This document shows positions 1 through 5,338 of a stretch of DNA of 22,894 nt, one piece after another. Position 1 is the stretch's first letter, and the number at the start of each line of letters is the position of its first letter. Below the pieces are notes generated by a model. It was not told the DNA's origin. It did no database searches and saw only the letters and a list, made by a program, of their open reading frames with translations. The stretch comes from a virus: positions 1-22,894 of the IMG/VR virus record IMGVR_UViG_3300020428_000095; one strand, given 5' to 3'. Position numbers and translations under genes: made by a program.

Positions 1-1
1 T

Positions 2-265
2 AGCGAGTCAGGCGCACCTATAGCTAAAGCTACAGTTAATATGCCAGAAGCAGAAGATCAACGCCTGGAATTATTAGAAGAGATGGGCGAATTAGATAAT
101 AAAGATGAGTTTGTATATATTAAAGACTATGCAGAGAATGAAGGCATGCTTAACTCATTGAAGGATGCTGGATTTATACTACATGAAGTAGCTACTACAA
201 CTACTAATCATGTATCTATACCACTAGTACAATTAACACCAATAGCAATGGAAGGATGGAAATAA
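2..265 (+). CDS. Small hypothetical phage protein, 5' end outside window
   Basis: The frame is open from the window edge (base 2) to the TAA at 263-265, so this is probably the 3' part of a gene that begins upstream. The first internal ATG is at 41 but has no Shine-Dalgarno sequence in front of it, and the codons before it read as normal protein (SESGAPIAKATVN). The visible part is acidic, with a Leu/Glu-rich stretch followed by a LKDAGF motif that recurs as LRDAGF in the next gene, so the two may be distant paralogues. I do not recognise a family. The stop overlaps the next start (TAATG), suggesting translational coupling in an early operon. Confidence 0.6.
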   Translation, partial: SESGAPIAKATVNMPEAEDQRLELLEEMGELDNKDEFVYIKDYAENEGMLNSLKDAGFILHEVATTTTNHVSIPLVQLTPIAMEGWK

Positions 266-504
266 TGAACACACCTAAGTATGATGGCTATCATGTACCT
301 CATAAATGTTCTTCAATAGATCTTAGATTACAAGAGTTACGTGATGCTGGATTTGACTGTGAAATATCACGATCAGTAGTAGTACAACATAAAGAGATTA
401 AAGATGGCATGATATTAGATAGAGAAAATGTTATTGATATCATGCAAGGACCAACAACACCTACAAAGTATAGTGCCATAAGAAAGGATGGAACATGTAT
501 ATAA
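265..504 (+). CDS. Small hypothetical phage protein (79 aa)
   Basis: An in-frame ATG lies at 256, but the ATG at 265 is preferred. It overlaps the upstream stop as TAATG and has GGAAGG (250-255) at good spacing. The product is about 79 residues, soluble and mixed-charge, with no signal peptide or membrane segment. It contains LRDAGF, resembling LKDAGF in the preceding gene. No family is recognised. It ends 61 bp before the next gene, in a gap that holds a promoter-like motif. Confidence 0.65.
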   Translation: MNTPKYDGYHVPHKCSSIDLRLQELRDAGFDCEISRSVVVQHKEIKDGMILDRENVIDIMQGPTTPTKYSAIRKDGTCI

Positions 505-517
505 CTTCTTCTTCGGG

Positions 518-533
518 TTTGTGTGGTAAAAAG
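518..533 (+). promoter_or_regulatory. Promoter-like motif TTTGyGTGGTAAAAA, copy 1
   Basis: TTTGTGTGGTAAAAAG lies in the gap before the gene at 566. It matches 14 of 16 bases of TTTGCGTGGTAAAAAC at 2389-2404, also just upstream of a gene with a strong ribosome binding site. TGG-TAAAAA resembles an extended -10 element. Unlike the 2375-2403 copy, no TTGACA-like -35 lies 17 bp upstream (bases 504-509 read acttct). It could be a weak extended -10 promoter, an activator-dependent promoter or a phage-specific site. Confidence 0.4.
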
Positions 534-565
534 TTTTTGTTGGTTTTAAACATGGAGGAACAGGT

Positions 566-826
566 ATGTCTTTTATACCATATCGGAGCGACGAAGAGCT
601 AGTACAACTAGTAAATGATTATGACGAGTATGCGTTTCAAGATTTACCTGCTCAACTACGATTAGCACTACAATCACGAAGTATTATGTTCAGACGTAGA
701 GAACCTACAGAACAAGAACGTAATGAAACTATAATAGATGCTAAAGAACATAGACATCTAAACAAAGAACTAACACTTAAAGATTATTTTGATAAGTATC
801 AAGGAAAACAATTCACATTATATTAA
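566..826 (+). CDS. Hypothetical phage protein (86 aa)
   Basis: Starts at ATG 566 behind GGAGG (554-558) with 7-nt spacing, a strong ribosome binding site. The 86-residue product is charged and probably helical: an acidic N-terminal third (SDEELVQLVNDYDEY), a basic middle (FRRREPTEQER) and a Lys/Tyr-rich C-terminus. No signal peptide, membrane helix or known motif is visible and I do not recognise a family. It is the first gene after the promoter-like motif at 518-533 and is followed 13 bp later by the next gene, so the two probably share a transcript ending at the terminator at 1430-1466. Confidence 0.7.
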   Translation: MSFIPYRSDEELVQLVNDYDEYAFQDLPAQLRLALQSRSIMFRRREPTEQERNETIIDAKEHRHLNKELTLKDYFDKYQGKQFTLY

Positions 827-839
827 CACAGGAGATATC

Positions 840-1346
840 ATGAATACATTTAGTGTACCACAATTTCTTAGCGAAATGTCAGTAAGCAAAGACGATCCAG
901 AATTAGAATTAGCAATGGATGCTGTAGAGTTAACAGAACTAGGTTGCGATGATGGATGGTTAGCCAGACAAGAACACTTCGGAGTTGCTGGCGCAATGGA
1001 ACGCCAGATAGAATACTTAGGTTCAGTGTTATTACCTAATGCAGAAGATAAGATCAAGAAGATGGCTAGTGACGGTATAATAGGCGAAAGTTATACACAA
1101 GATCATTGGTTTGGCACTACTAACTCAGATAGTCCACACGAAAGCGAAGAAATATCTTTTGATCAACAGATAGAAGATCAACAGAACTTTGCCGATGGCT
1201 TACGAGCACGTATGCGTACTGCTGCAATACGAATGGTAACAAGAATTAAAGCTCACGATGAGCTTAGTAATACATTAGGTCAGTTGACATATTCAGCTAT
1301 CAAAGCTAAAGCAACAGCTAACCGTAATGCAAAAGCAACAGCGTAA
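840..1346 (+). CDS. Hypothetical phage protein (168 aa)
   Basis: The frame is open from 789, but the start is placed at ATG 840 because AGGAGA sits just upstream and the extra 17 codons would overlap the previous gene. The 168-residue product has an acidic, Leu-rich N-terminal half (PELELAMDAVELTELG), an acidic and Gln-rich middle, and a basic Ala/Lys-rich tail (IKAKATANRNAKATA) that could bind nucleic acid or be disordered. No catalytic motif or family is recognised. It is the last gene before an intrinsic terminator. Confidence 0.7.
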   Translation: MNTFSVPQFLSEMSVSKDDPELELAMDAVELTELGCDDGWLARQEHFGVAGAMERQIEYLGSVLLPNAEDKIKKMASDGIIGESYTQDHWFGTTNSDSPHESEEISFDQQIEDQQNFADGLRARMRTAAIRMVTRIKAHDELSNTLGQLTYSAIKAKATANRNAKATA

Positions 1347-1349
1347 TTA

Positions 1350-1369
1350 TAGGTTTAGTTACTAACCTA
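1350..1369 (+). promoter_or_regulatory. Hairpin upstream of terminator, possible alternative pairing
   Basis: TAGGTT (1350-1355) and AACCTA (1364-1369) can form a 6-bp hairpin just after the stop of the 840-1346 gene. The sequence AACCTAGCTA occurs at 1364-1373 and again at 1446-1455, the right arm of the terminator. The first copy could therefore pair with the terminator left arm (1436-1443) and compete with it. This is a folding inference from base complementarity only. Confidence 0.35.
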
Positions 1370-1429
1370 GCTACGTGAAGAAAGATCTGGAGTAAAATAG
1401 TAACACATATGAGAAAGAAAGCGACGAAG

Positions 1430-1466
1430 ATGGGATAGTTAGGGAAACCTAGCTATCTCATTTTTT
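1430..1466 (+). terminator. Rho-independent terminator
   Basis: A 14-bp stem (1430-1443 with 1448-1461, two G-U wobbles) closes a GAAA tetraloop and runs into six Ts (1461-1466). It ends the transcript of the 566-1346 genes and sits 57 bp before the micro-gene at 1524. A nine-codon frame (ATG 1409 to TAG 1436-1438, MRKKATKMG) ends inside its left arm but has no ribosome binding site at normal distance. Confidence 0.85.
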
Positions 1467-1523
1467 ATTTCTCAGGTAATACTACCCTTGTCTTTGCTTA
1501 AATTATTATTTTAGGAGGTTAAT

Positions 1524-1586
1524 ATGGAAGTCTTAATAATACTAGGTGTAGTTATAGGACTGCTCCCTTTGTTTTTTATCCTATGA
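1524..1586 (+). CDS. 20-residue membrane micropeptide
   Basis: ATG 1524 has a textbook Shine-Dalgarno sequence (AGGAGGT, 1513-1519) at ideal spacing. It opens a 20-codon frame encoding MEVLIILGVVIGLLPLFFIL. The peptide is almost entirely hydrophobic and long enough for one membrane span, with a lone Glu near the N-terminus. Its stop overlaps the next start as ATGA (1583-1586), so it also looks coupled to the 1583 gene. It might be a real single-span membrane peptide (superinfection, lysis or host-membrane effector) or a leader whose translation opens the next gene. The strong ribosome binding site plus the hydrophobic composition make chance unlikely. Confidence 0.65.
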   Translation: MEVLIILGVVIGLLPLFFIL

Positions 1587-1816
1587 GAATACCACAACGA
1601 GTACCATTACAAACACCACTAAAACAATTACGTGTGGCTAGAATAGATGATACTTGGCAGATATGGTTAGCAGCTAATGGCGACTTTAGTCTTGGCTCTT
1701 TTCTTCAACTATGTGATGATAGTATTATTAACATAGTAACATGGCATCCTGATGGTACAGAAACAGTACAACAAATTGCTGATTGTTTAAATGATAATAC
1801 TTTTACTCACATCTAA
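1583..1816 (+). CDS. Hypothetical phage protein (77 aa)
   Basis: Starts at ATG 1583, overlapping the stop of the 20-residue membrane peptide (ATGA). There is no separate ribosome binding site, so translation probably depends on the upstream micro-gene. The 77-residue product has a basic N-terminus (MRIPQRVPLQTPLKQLRVAR), then alternating hydrophobic strands with many Trp and Asp residues; it looks like a small beta-rich soluble domain. No family is recognised. It is followed after 14 bp by the HNH endonuclease. Confidence 0.65.
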   Translation: MRIPQRVPLQTPLKQLRVARIDDTWQIWLAANGDFSLGSFLQLCDDSIINIVTWHPDGTETVQQIADCLNDNTFTHI

Positions 1817-1830
1817 TAATGAGATAATCA

Positions 1831-2268
1831 ATGGGAAAATCAAATGTTCCAACAGACGTTTTTAAGAATGTGGATATGGCTGCGCCAGATGAGTGTTGGC
1901 CTTGGAAAGGTAAGATTAATAGCAAAGACCAAAGACCGTATATTACCATCGAAGGAGTTAGACGCGCGGCTTATGTCATCGTATATGAACTCTATTCAGG
2001 AGAACAGGCGATGGGAAGATACATACTCCATTCGTGCGATAATAGTATCTGTTGTAATCCTCATCATCTCAGTTGGGGTAGTCATCAAGATAATATGGAT
2101 GATATGAAACAACGAGATCGTCATGGACTACCTAAGACTGTAGTAAGAGCTATTAAGACCTTACTAGATGGTAATAAGACTCATCAAGAGATAGCAACAC
2201 TTTATGGAGTGTCTAGAGAATCAATAACAGCTATTAACAACGGTCGAGGAAAGAGTATTGACTACTAA
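1831..2268 (+). CDS. HNH endonuclease with C-terminal helix-turn-helix
   Basis: The 145-residue protein matches the HNH_3-type free-standing endonucleases found in phages. The N-terminus has CWPWKG (residues 22-27). The core runs LHSCD ... CCNPHHLSWG, with His67, Asn76 and His79 as the likely HNH residues and Cys69, Cys74 and Cys75 near the metal-binding loop, followed by the characteristic DN..DM..R pattern (87-95). Residues about 112-136 (HQEIATLYGVSRESITAIN) form a helix-turn-helix like those in resolvases, probably for DNA recognition. Such enzymes act as homing or nicking endonucleases and often sit between phage operons, as here: just before a terminator and new promoter. Which DNA it cuts cannot be read from the sequence. 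Confidence 0.85.
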   Translation: MGKSNVPTDVFKNVDMAAPDECWPWKGKINSKDQRPYITIEGVRRAAYVIVYELYSGEQAMGRYILHSCDNSICCNPHHLSWGSHQDNMDDMKQRDRHGLPKTVVRAIKTLLDGNKTHQEIATLYGVSRESITAINNGRGKSIDY

Positions 2269-2287
2269 GAGCTTATAAGATACAGTA

Positions 2288-2314
2288 AGGTTGTTAGACT
2301 CATATCTAACACCT
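2288..2314 (+). promoter_or_regulatory. Bulged hairpin downstream of HNH gene
   Basis: AGGTTGTTAGA (2288-2298) pairs with TCTAACACCT (2305-2314) as a 10-bp stem with one bulged T and a six-base loop. No T-run follows, so it is not itself a terminator. It stands 18 bp before the strong terminator at 2333 and may protect the mRNA 3' end or form part of a small structured RNA. Function is inferred only from pairing. Confidence 0.4.
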
Positions 2315-2332
2315 CCCTGTGTAAAAGAACTT

Positions 2333-2369
2333 GCCCCTAGTACTTCACGCGTACTAGGGGCTTTTGTTT
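2333..2369 (+). terminator. Strong Rho-independent terminator
   Basis: A perfect 11-bp GC-rich stem (GCCCCTAGTAC at 2333-2343 with its complement at 2351-2361), a seven-base loop and TTTTGTTT. It ends the operon that carries the HNH gene and insulates the promoter immediately downstream. Confidence 0.92.
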
Positions 2370-2374
2370 GTGTA

Positions 2375-2403
2375 TTGACACACATCTATTTGCGTGGTAA
2401 AAA
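2375..2403 (+). promoter_or_regulatory. Sigma70-like promoter with extended -10
   Basis: Perfect -35 TTGACA (2375-2380), 17-bp spacer, TAAAAA as -10 (2398-2403), with TGG before it as an extended -10. The -35 context TTGACACACA and the TGnTAAAAA -10 recur with identical spacing at 8222-8250. The -10 region is also part of the 16-base motif shared with 518-533. It should drive the DUF932-like gene and the following cluster, with transcription starting near 2410. Confidence 0.7.
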
Positions 2404-2406
2404 CTG

Positions 2407-2422
2407 TTTATTGTTCAATAAA
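2407..2422 (+). promoter_or_regulatory. 16-bp palindrome at predicted transcription start
   Basis: TTTATTG-TT-CAATAAA is a perfect inverted repeat with a 2-bp centre. It covers the expected start site of the 2375-2403 promoter and lies 17 bp before ATG 2440. The tiny loop argues against an RNA hairpin and for a dimeric repressor or activator site. The regulator is unknown; the ribbon-helix-helix protein at 8256 is one candidate, but its own promoter palindrome has a different sequence. Confidence 0.4.
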
Positions 2423-2439
2423 GAGCAACGGAGGTATGC

Positions 2440-3342
2440 ATGAATAATATTACACCACTTTTTTCTCAAAAACCAAATAGACCAGAAGCATTTAACAGTG
2501 ATTCTGAGTTATACTTTGATGTATGGGAACGACCAGCATTTTTTCAAGGAAGAGACGTTGGTGTTTACTATGGAGACAGTAATCATAAACATATAGTACG
2601 TATGTGGGATGGATCTCCGCTATCTATAGGACTAGTAGGCAAAAATTATAAACTATTAAAGAATCAAGAATTGTGTGAGAGTATTGAAGATACTTTCATG
2701 GATAGCTTGACGAGTGAGGAACTACATGGAGTTAGACGAAGAGATAGCGTGTCATACATGGGAGGTACATCTTTCAGAGATTACATCTTCCCGAACATTA
2801 AGGTGGATCTCAAAGGAGGAATCTCCGATATCGCCTTTCGAGCTATCGTTATTAACGGGTATGATGGCTCATCCTCTTTCAAGTTTTACCACGGAGCTAT
2901 CGACTTCTTCTGTACAAATGGCATGGTCACAGGATCATATGATATGATTACTAAGAAGCATACATCAGGATTATCTATACCAAGAATGACTGATAGATTA
3001 CGAGTGTCTATAGATATATTCTATAAACAAGCAGAACAATGGAGTCATTGGATTGGAAAAGAAATATGTGATGAACACGCGGAAGAATGTTATCGTGCCA
3101 TGCCCAATGTTAGTGAAAAAAGAGTGCAACAACTCATGCGACAATTTCGGATCGAGGTACAATCTCACGGAAGAACAGTATGGGCATTGTATTCAGCGGC
3201 TACCTTCTACGCAACCAGTAATAGTGGAGACTTCACTGTTAGGGAAACTGGCAACGATCATCGAGCGTCTACTATTATGAATAGAGAACAACAAGTTAGA
3301 AGTTGGATTAATACTGATGAGTTCTTAGAATTAGCAGCATGA
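2440..3342 (+). CDS. DUF932-like phage/plasmid protein
   Basis: The 300-residue product resembles the DUF932 (phage/plasmid-like) family. It has a central segment reading FRAIVINGYDGSS, then FYHGAIDFFCTNGMVTG, the conserved NSHDGS-like and C-x-N-G blocks of that family, at roughly residues 130-165. A helical C-terminal half follows. The molecular function of DUF932 is not established. ATG 2440 has GGAGG (2430-2434) with 5-nt spacing; it is the first gene after the strong terminator and the sigma70-like promoter, so it is likely well expressed early. No signal peptide or membrane segment. The family assignment is from remembered motif patterns, with moderate certainty. Confidence 0.65.
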   Translation: MNNITPLFSQKPNRPEAFNSDSELYFDVWERPAFFQGRDVGVYYGDSNHKHIVRMWDGSPLSIGLVGKNYKLLKNQELCESIEDTFMDSLTSEELHGVRRRDSVSYMGGTSFRDYIFPNIKVDLKGGISDIAFRAIVINGYDGSSSFKFYHGAIDFFCTNGMVTGSYDMITKKHTSGLSIPRMTDRLRVSIDIFYKQAEQWSHWIGKEICDEHAEECYRAMPNVSEKRVQQLMRQFRIEVQSHGRTVWALYSAATFYATSNSGDFTVRETGNDHRASTIMNREQQVRSWINTDEFLELAA

Positions 3343-3353
3343 TGGAGAAGCAA

Positions 3354-3491
3354 ATGCCTGAAGAATTTGAACATGATTTAATAGGTATTCTACAAGAACA
3401 TTATGGTAAAAGTTATTATTATCAATGGGATAGTGAAGAGGATGGATTTTATGTCCGAGTAAGAGTATGGAAGAAGGAAACAAATGCTTAA
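3354..3491 (+). CDS. Small acidic hypothetical protein (45 aa)
   Basis: In-frame ATGs at 3339 and 3342 overlap the previous stop, but GGAG (3344-3347) sits 6 nt before ATG 3354, which is preferred. The 45-residue product starts MPEEFEHDLIGILQEHYG, has a Tyr cluster and ends in a basic strand (VRVRVWKK). It looks like a small alpha/beta protein of unknown family. The next gene begins inside its last codons in another frame (3484). Confidence 0.55.
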   Translation: MPEEFEHDLIGILQEHYGKSYYYQWDSEEDGFYVRVRVWKKETNA

Positions 3492-3654
3492 AGAAAGTCT
3501 TAATGATAGTGATGAAAGAAGAAAAGATCTGTTTAAAGCATGGTTACATTCATGTCCTCATGGAGCATTTCACTCTATTGAACATACTTGGGATGATGAA
3601 GCTACTCTAGGATTTCATGTAGACTTTGCACTCATTAGAAATGGAGCTGAGTAA
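3484..3654 (+). CDS. Small hypothetical protein (56 aa)
   Basis: ATG 3484 overlaps the end of the previous gene by 8 bp and has AAGGA about 7 nt upstream. The 56-residue product is charged, with an N-terminal helix rich in Asp/Arg and a His/Cys-containing middle (WLHSCPHGAFHS) that could bind metal, but the pattern is too short to assign. It ends with a hydrophobic strand. No family is recognised. The lipoprotein gene follows 2 bp later. Confidence 0.55.
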   Translation: MLKESLNDSDERRKDLFKAWLHSCPHGAFHSIEHTWDDEATLGFHVDFALIRNGAE

Positions 3655-3656
3655 TT

Positions 3657-3920
3657 ATGACTAAATATATTATAGTTAGTATCTTAGCATTATGGTTATC
3701 AGCATGTAGTAGAGGTCATGATGGTGGTAACTATGCTTGGATAGGATGTCATGTTGTTACTGATAACCCTCATTGTTATCCTGATAAAGATAAGTGTGTG
3801 TTTGCTTTTGGTCCAGAAGGAGATAAGAAAGCTGGTCAACGGATCTATTGGAAACAAGAAGATAAATATGGTAAAACTGGCCCTATTATGACGGCTCGTC
3901 CGTGTCGAGATGACGAATGA
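3657..3920 (+). CDS. Small lipoprotein
   Basis: The N-terminus is a clear lipoprotein signal: a Lys-bearing start, a hydrophobic stretch (IIVSILALW) and the lipobox LSAC, so Cys17 of the precursor would be lipidated. The mature part is about 70 residues, polar, with four more Cys residues that could form two disulphides in the periplasm. This suggests a Gram-negative host. It overlaps the next gene, a cell-wall hydrolase, by 4 bp (ATGA). An outer-membrane spanin role is possible but not shown: it is not Pro-rich and no inner-membrane partner lies beside it. A superinfection-exclusion or envelope-modifying lipoprotein is another possibility. Confidence 0.7.
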   Translation: MTKYIIVSILALWLSACSRGHDGGNYAWIGCHVVTDNPHCYPDKDKCVFAFGPEGDKKAGQRIYWKQEDKYGKTGPIMTARPCRDDE

Positions 3921-4336
3921 TGGTTAGTGCAGCTGTCTTGTGCTTGGCTTTAAATATATATCATGAAGCACGTAACCAACCTGTTATAGGACAGATAGCT
4001 GTATCAGAAGTAGTACTTAATAGAGTGTTAGACGAAGCATATCCTAATAATATTTGCGATGTAGTTCATCAAGCTAAGTATGAAGAAGGAAGTAACTTAC
4101 CAATAAGAAATCAGTGTCAATTTAGTTGGTACTGTGATGGTAAAAGCGACAAGCCTACAGATATTGATGCGTATAGATGGGCAATAATGTTATCAGGTAG
4201 AATATTATCTGGTGAATTTGCTCCACTAACAGGTGGTTCAATACATTATCATAATACTAAGGTAGCACCAGAATGGAAATTGCGAAAAGAAAAGGTTACA
4301 CAAATAGAGGATCATATATTTTATAAGAGAAAATAG
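3917..4336 (+). CDS. SleB/Hydrolase_2-type cell-wall hydrolase
   Basis: The 139-residue protein matches the SleB (Hydrolase_2) fold. CLALNIYHEARNQP contains the proposed catalytic Glu17, followed by IGQIAVSEVVLNRV, the P..ICDVV.Q block and CQFSWYCDG (about residues 73-81), all typical of this peptidoglycan lytic transglycosylase family. The domain fills the whole protein. The hydrophobic start belongs to the fold, so there is no clear cleavable signal peptide. It overlaps the lipoprotein gene by 4 bp, suggesting coupled synthesis. It sits in the plus-strand block far from the holin and T4-type lysozyme on the minus strand, so this phage appears to encode two muralytic enzymes in different transcription units. 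Confidence 0.85.
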   Translation: MMVSAAVLCLALNIYHEARNQPVIGQIAVSEVVLNRVLDEAYPNNICDVVHQAKYEEGSNLPIRNQCQFSWYCDGKSDKPTDIDAYRWAIMLSGRILSGEFAPLTGGSIHYHNTKVAPEWKLRKEKVTQIEDHIFYKRK

Positions 4337-4348
4337 GGGATGTAAGTA

Positions 4349-4843
4349 ATGCGAAATGAACACAACAAAGTTGTTAAATTAATATCAGATATGACAGCTG
4401 ATGTAGCTGATGTAGTAGACAAAGCGTATAATGATCTGTCTAACATGTTTGATATTGATGATCGTGATAATGTGACTGTTGAAACAGCATATAATAGACA
4501 CAATGCTATGGTCTGGCACAAATTATCATCAGTATTAGGTACTAAGTATAAGAAAGCAGCTGATGATTCTAAGAAAGCATTGGATATTTTATCTACAAAA
4601 GAATCTATTCCAAATGATACTGTATATATATTTGATTCTAATGTTTTTCTTTATAGTAAAAAACAGAATAGAAGTAGTTCAAGTATAGTTGTTAAGGATT
4701 TAATAACTGAACTCTCTCGGTTGGGGGTGGAAAAATCTGTGCTTGATGAAGCTGTGAGTAAGGCTACTACAGAAAGACGAGGAAATGTTTATTATAATGT
4801 GGAGATATTAGATGGTCACAACGTCGTCAACATCGAAAGCTGA
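4349..4843 (+). CDS. Hypothetical phage protein (164 aa)
   Basis: ATG 4349 has GGGGA (4336-4340) upstream. The 164-residue product is highly charged, with Asp-rich helices in the N-terminal third (DMTADVADVVDKAYNDL), a Lys-rich middle and a C-terminal strand-rich part. No signal peptide, membrane span or recognised catalytic motif. The last 32 bp overlap the next gene in another frame. Function unknown; its place between the hydrolase and two coiled-coil genes gives no clear hint. Confidence 0.65.
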   Translation: MRNEHNKVVKLISDMTADVADVVDKAYNDLSNMFDIDDRDNVTVETAYNRHNAMVWHKLSSVLGTKYKKAADDSKKALDILSTKESIPNDTVYIFDSNVFLYSKKQNRSSSSIVVKDLITELSRLGVEKSVLDEAVSKATTERRGNVYYNVEILDGHNVVNIES

Positions 4844-5120
4844 TACACCTATCAGTCTTGCTGATCTAACTAAGATGAGTGAGAAAGAACGTGATGACTT
4901 GCTCATTCAAATTCGTGAAAGAAGATTACGATCAGTAGTTATCTATGAAGAATTATCATTAATGAAAGCTGAAGCAAGGAAAGAACAGTTAGAAGGCCAG
5001 CTTACTAAGGCTTTAGAAATGTTCAACAAAGACTTAGTGCGCGTAGACAAAGCACTAACATCATTAGAAACTCGTGCAGTTAAATTGCGTAGCATAGAAT
5101 TGGAGATAGAACAGTTATGA
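4812..5120 (+). CDS. Coiled-coil hypothetical protein (102 aa)
   Basis: ATG 4812 has GGAG (4801-4804) with 7-nt spacing and overlaps the previous gene by 32 bp. After a Ser/Thr-rich N-terminus, residues about 20-102 form a nearly continuous charged helix with heptad-like Leu spacing (LMKAEARKEQLEGQLTKALE, then SLETRAVKLRSIELEIEQL), a probable coiled coil. It is likely to oligomerise or act as an adaptor. No family assignment. It overlaps the next start by ATGA. Confidence 0.65.
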   Translation: MVTTSSTSKADTPISLADLTKMSEKERDDLLIQIRERRLRSVVIYEELSLMKAEARKEQLEGQLTKALEMFNKDLVRVDKALTSLETRAVKLRSIELEIEQL

Positions 5121-5338
5121 AGGGCAGAGAAGTAAGAGAACTATTAAACAGTACTCAAGATCCTAAGTTAATACATTGCATAGCAAGTATAGCAGAGGAA
5201 AATTCAGCAATAAATGTAGAGATGCATGCGTTAGCAAAGTTACTTGATCAGATAACTGATGTGTTAGGAGGTATAACAGAAACTATGGGCGAAATTAAAG
5301 ATGCATCAGTACCTAAGAAGAAGAAGAAGAAATCATGA
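5117..5338 (+). CDS. Small helical protein with poly-Lys tail (73 aa)
   Basis: ATG 5117 overlaps the preceding stop (ATGA). The product is 73 residues: mostly helical, with a coiled-coil-like middle (HALAKLLDQITDVLGGITETMGEIK) and a C-terminal run PKKKKKKS, which may bind nucleic acid. Together with the preceding coiled-coil protein it may form a complex; this is inference from adjacency and helical character. It overlaps the nuclease gene by 4 bp, so it belongs to the start of the recombination module. Confidence 0.6.
   Translation: MKGREVRELLNSTQDPKLIHCIASIAEENSAINVEMHALAKLLDQITDVLGGITETMGEIKDASVPKKKKKKS

Noticed and set aside
1284-1312. TTGACA with TAAAGC 17 bp later, inside the 840-1346 gene
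   Set aside because: The -10 is poor, it lies within a coding sequence and the terminator at 1430 follows; not convincing as a promoter.
1409-1438. Nine-codon frame MRKKATKMG as a gene
   Set aside because: Ribosome binding site is about 16 nt away; listed only as part of a possible attenuator.
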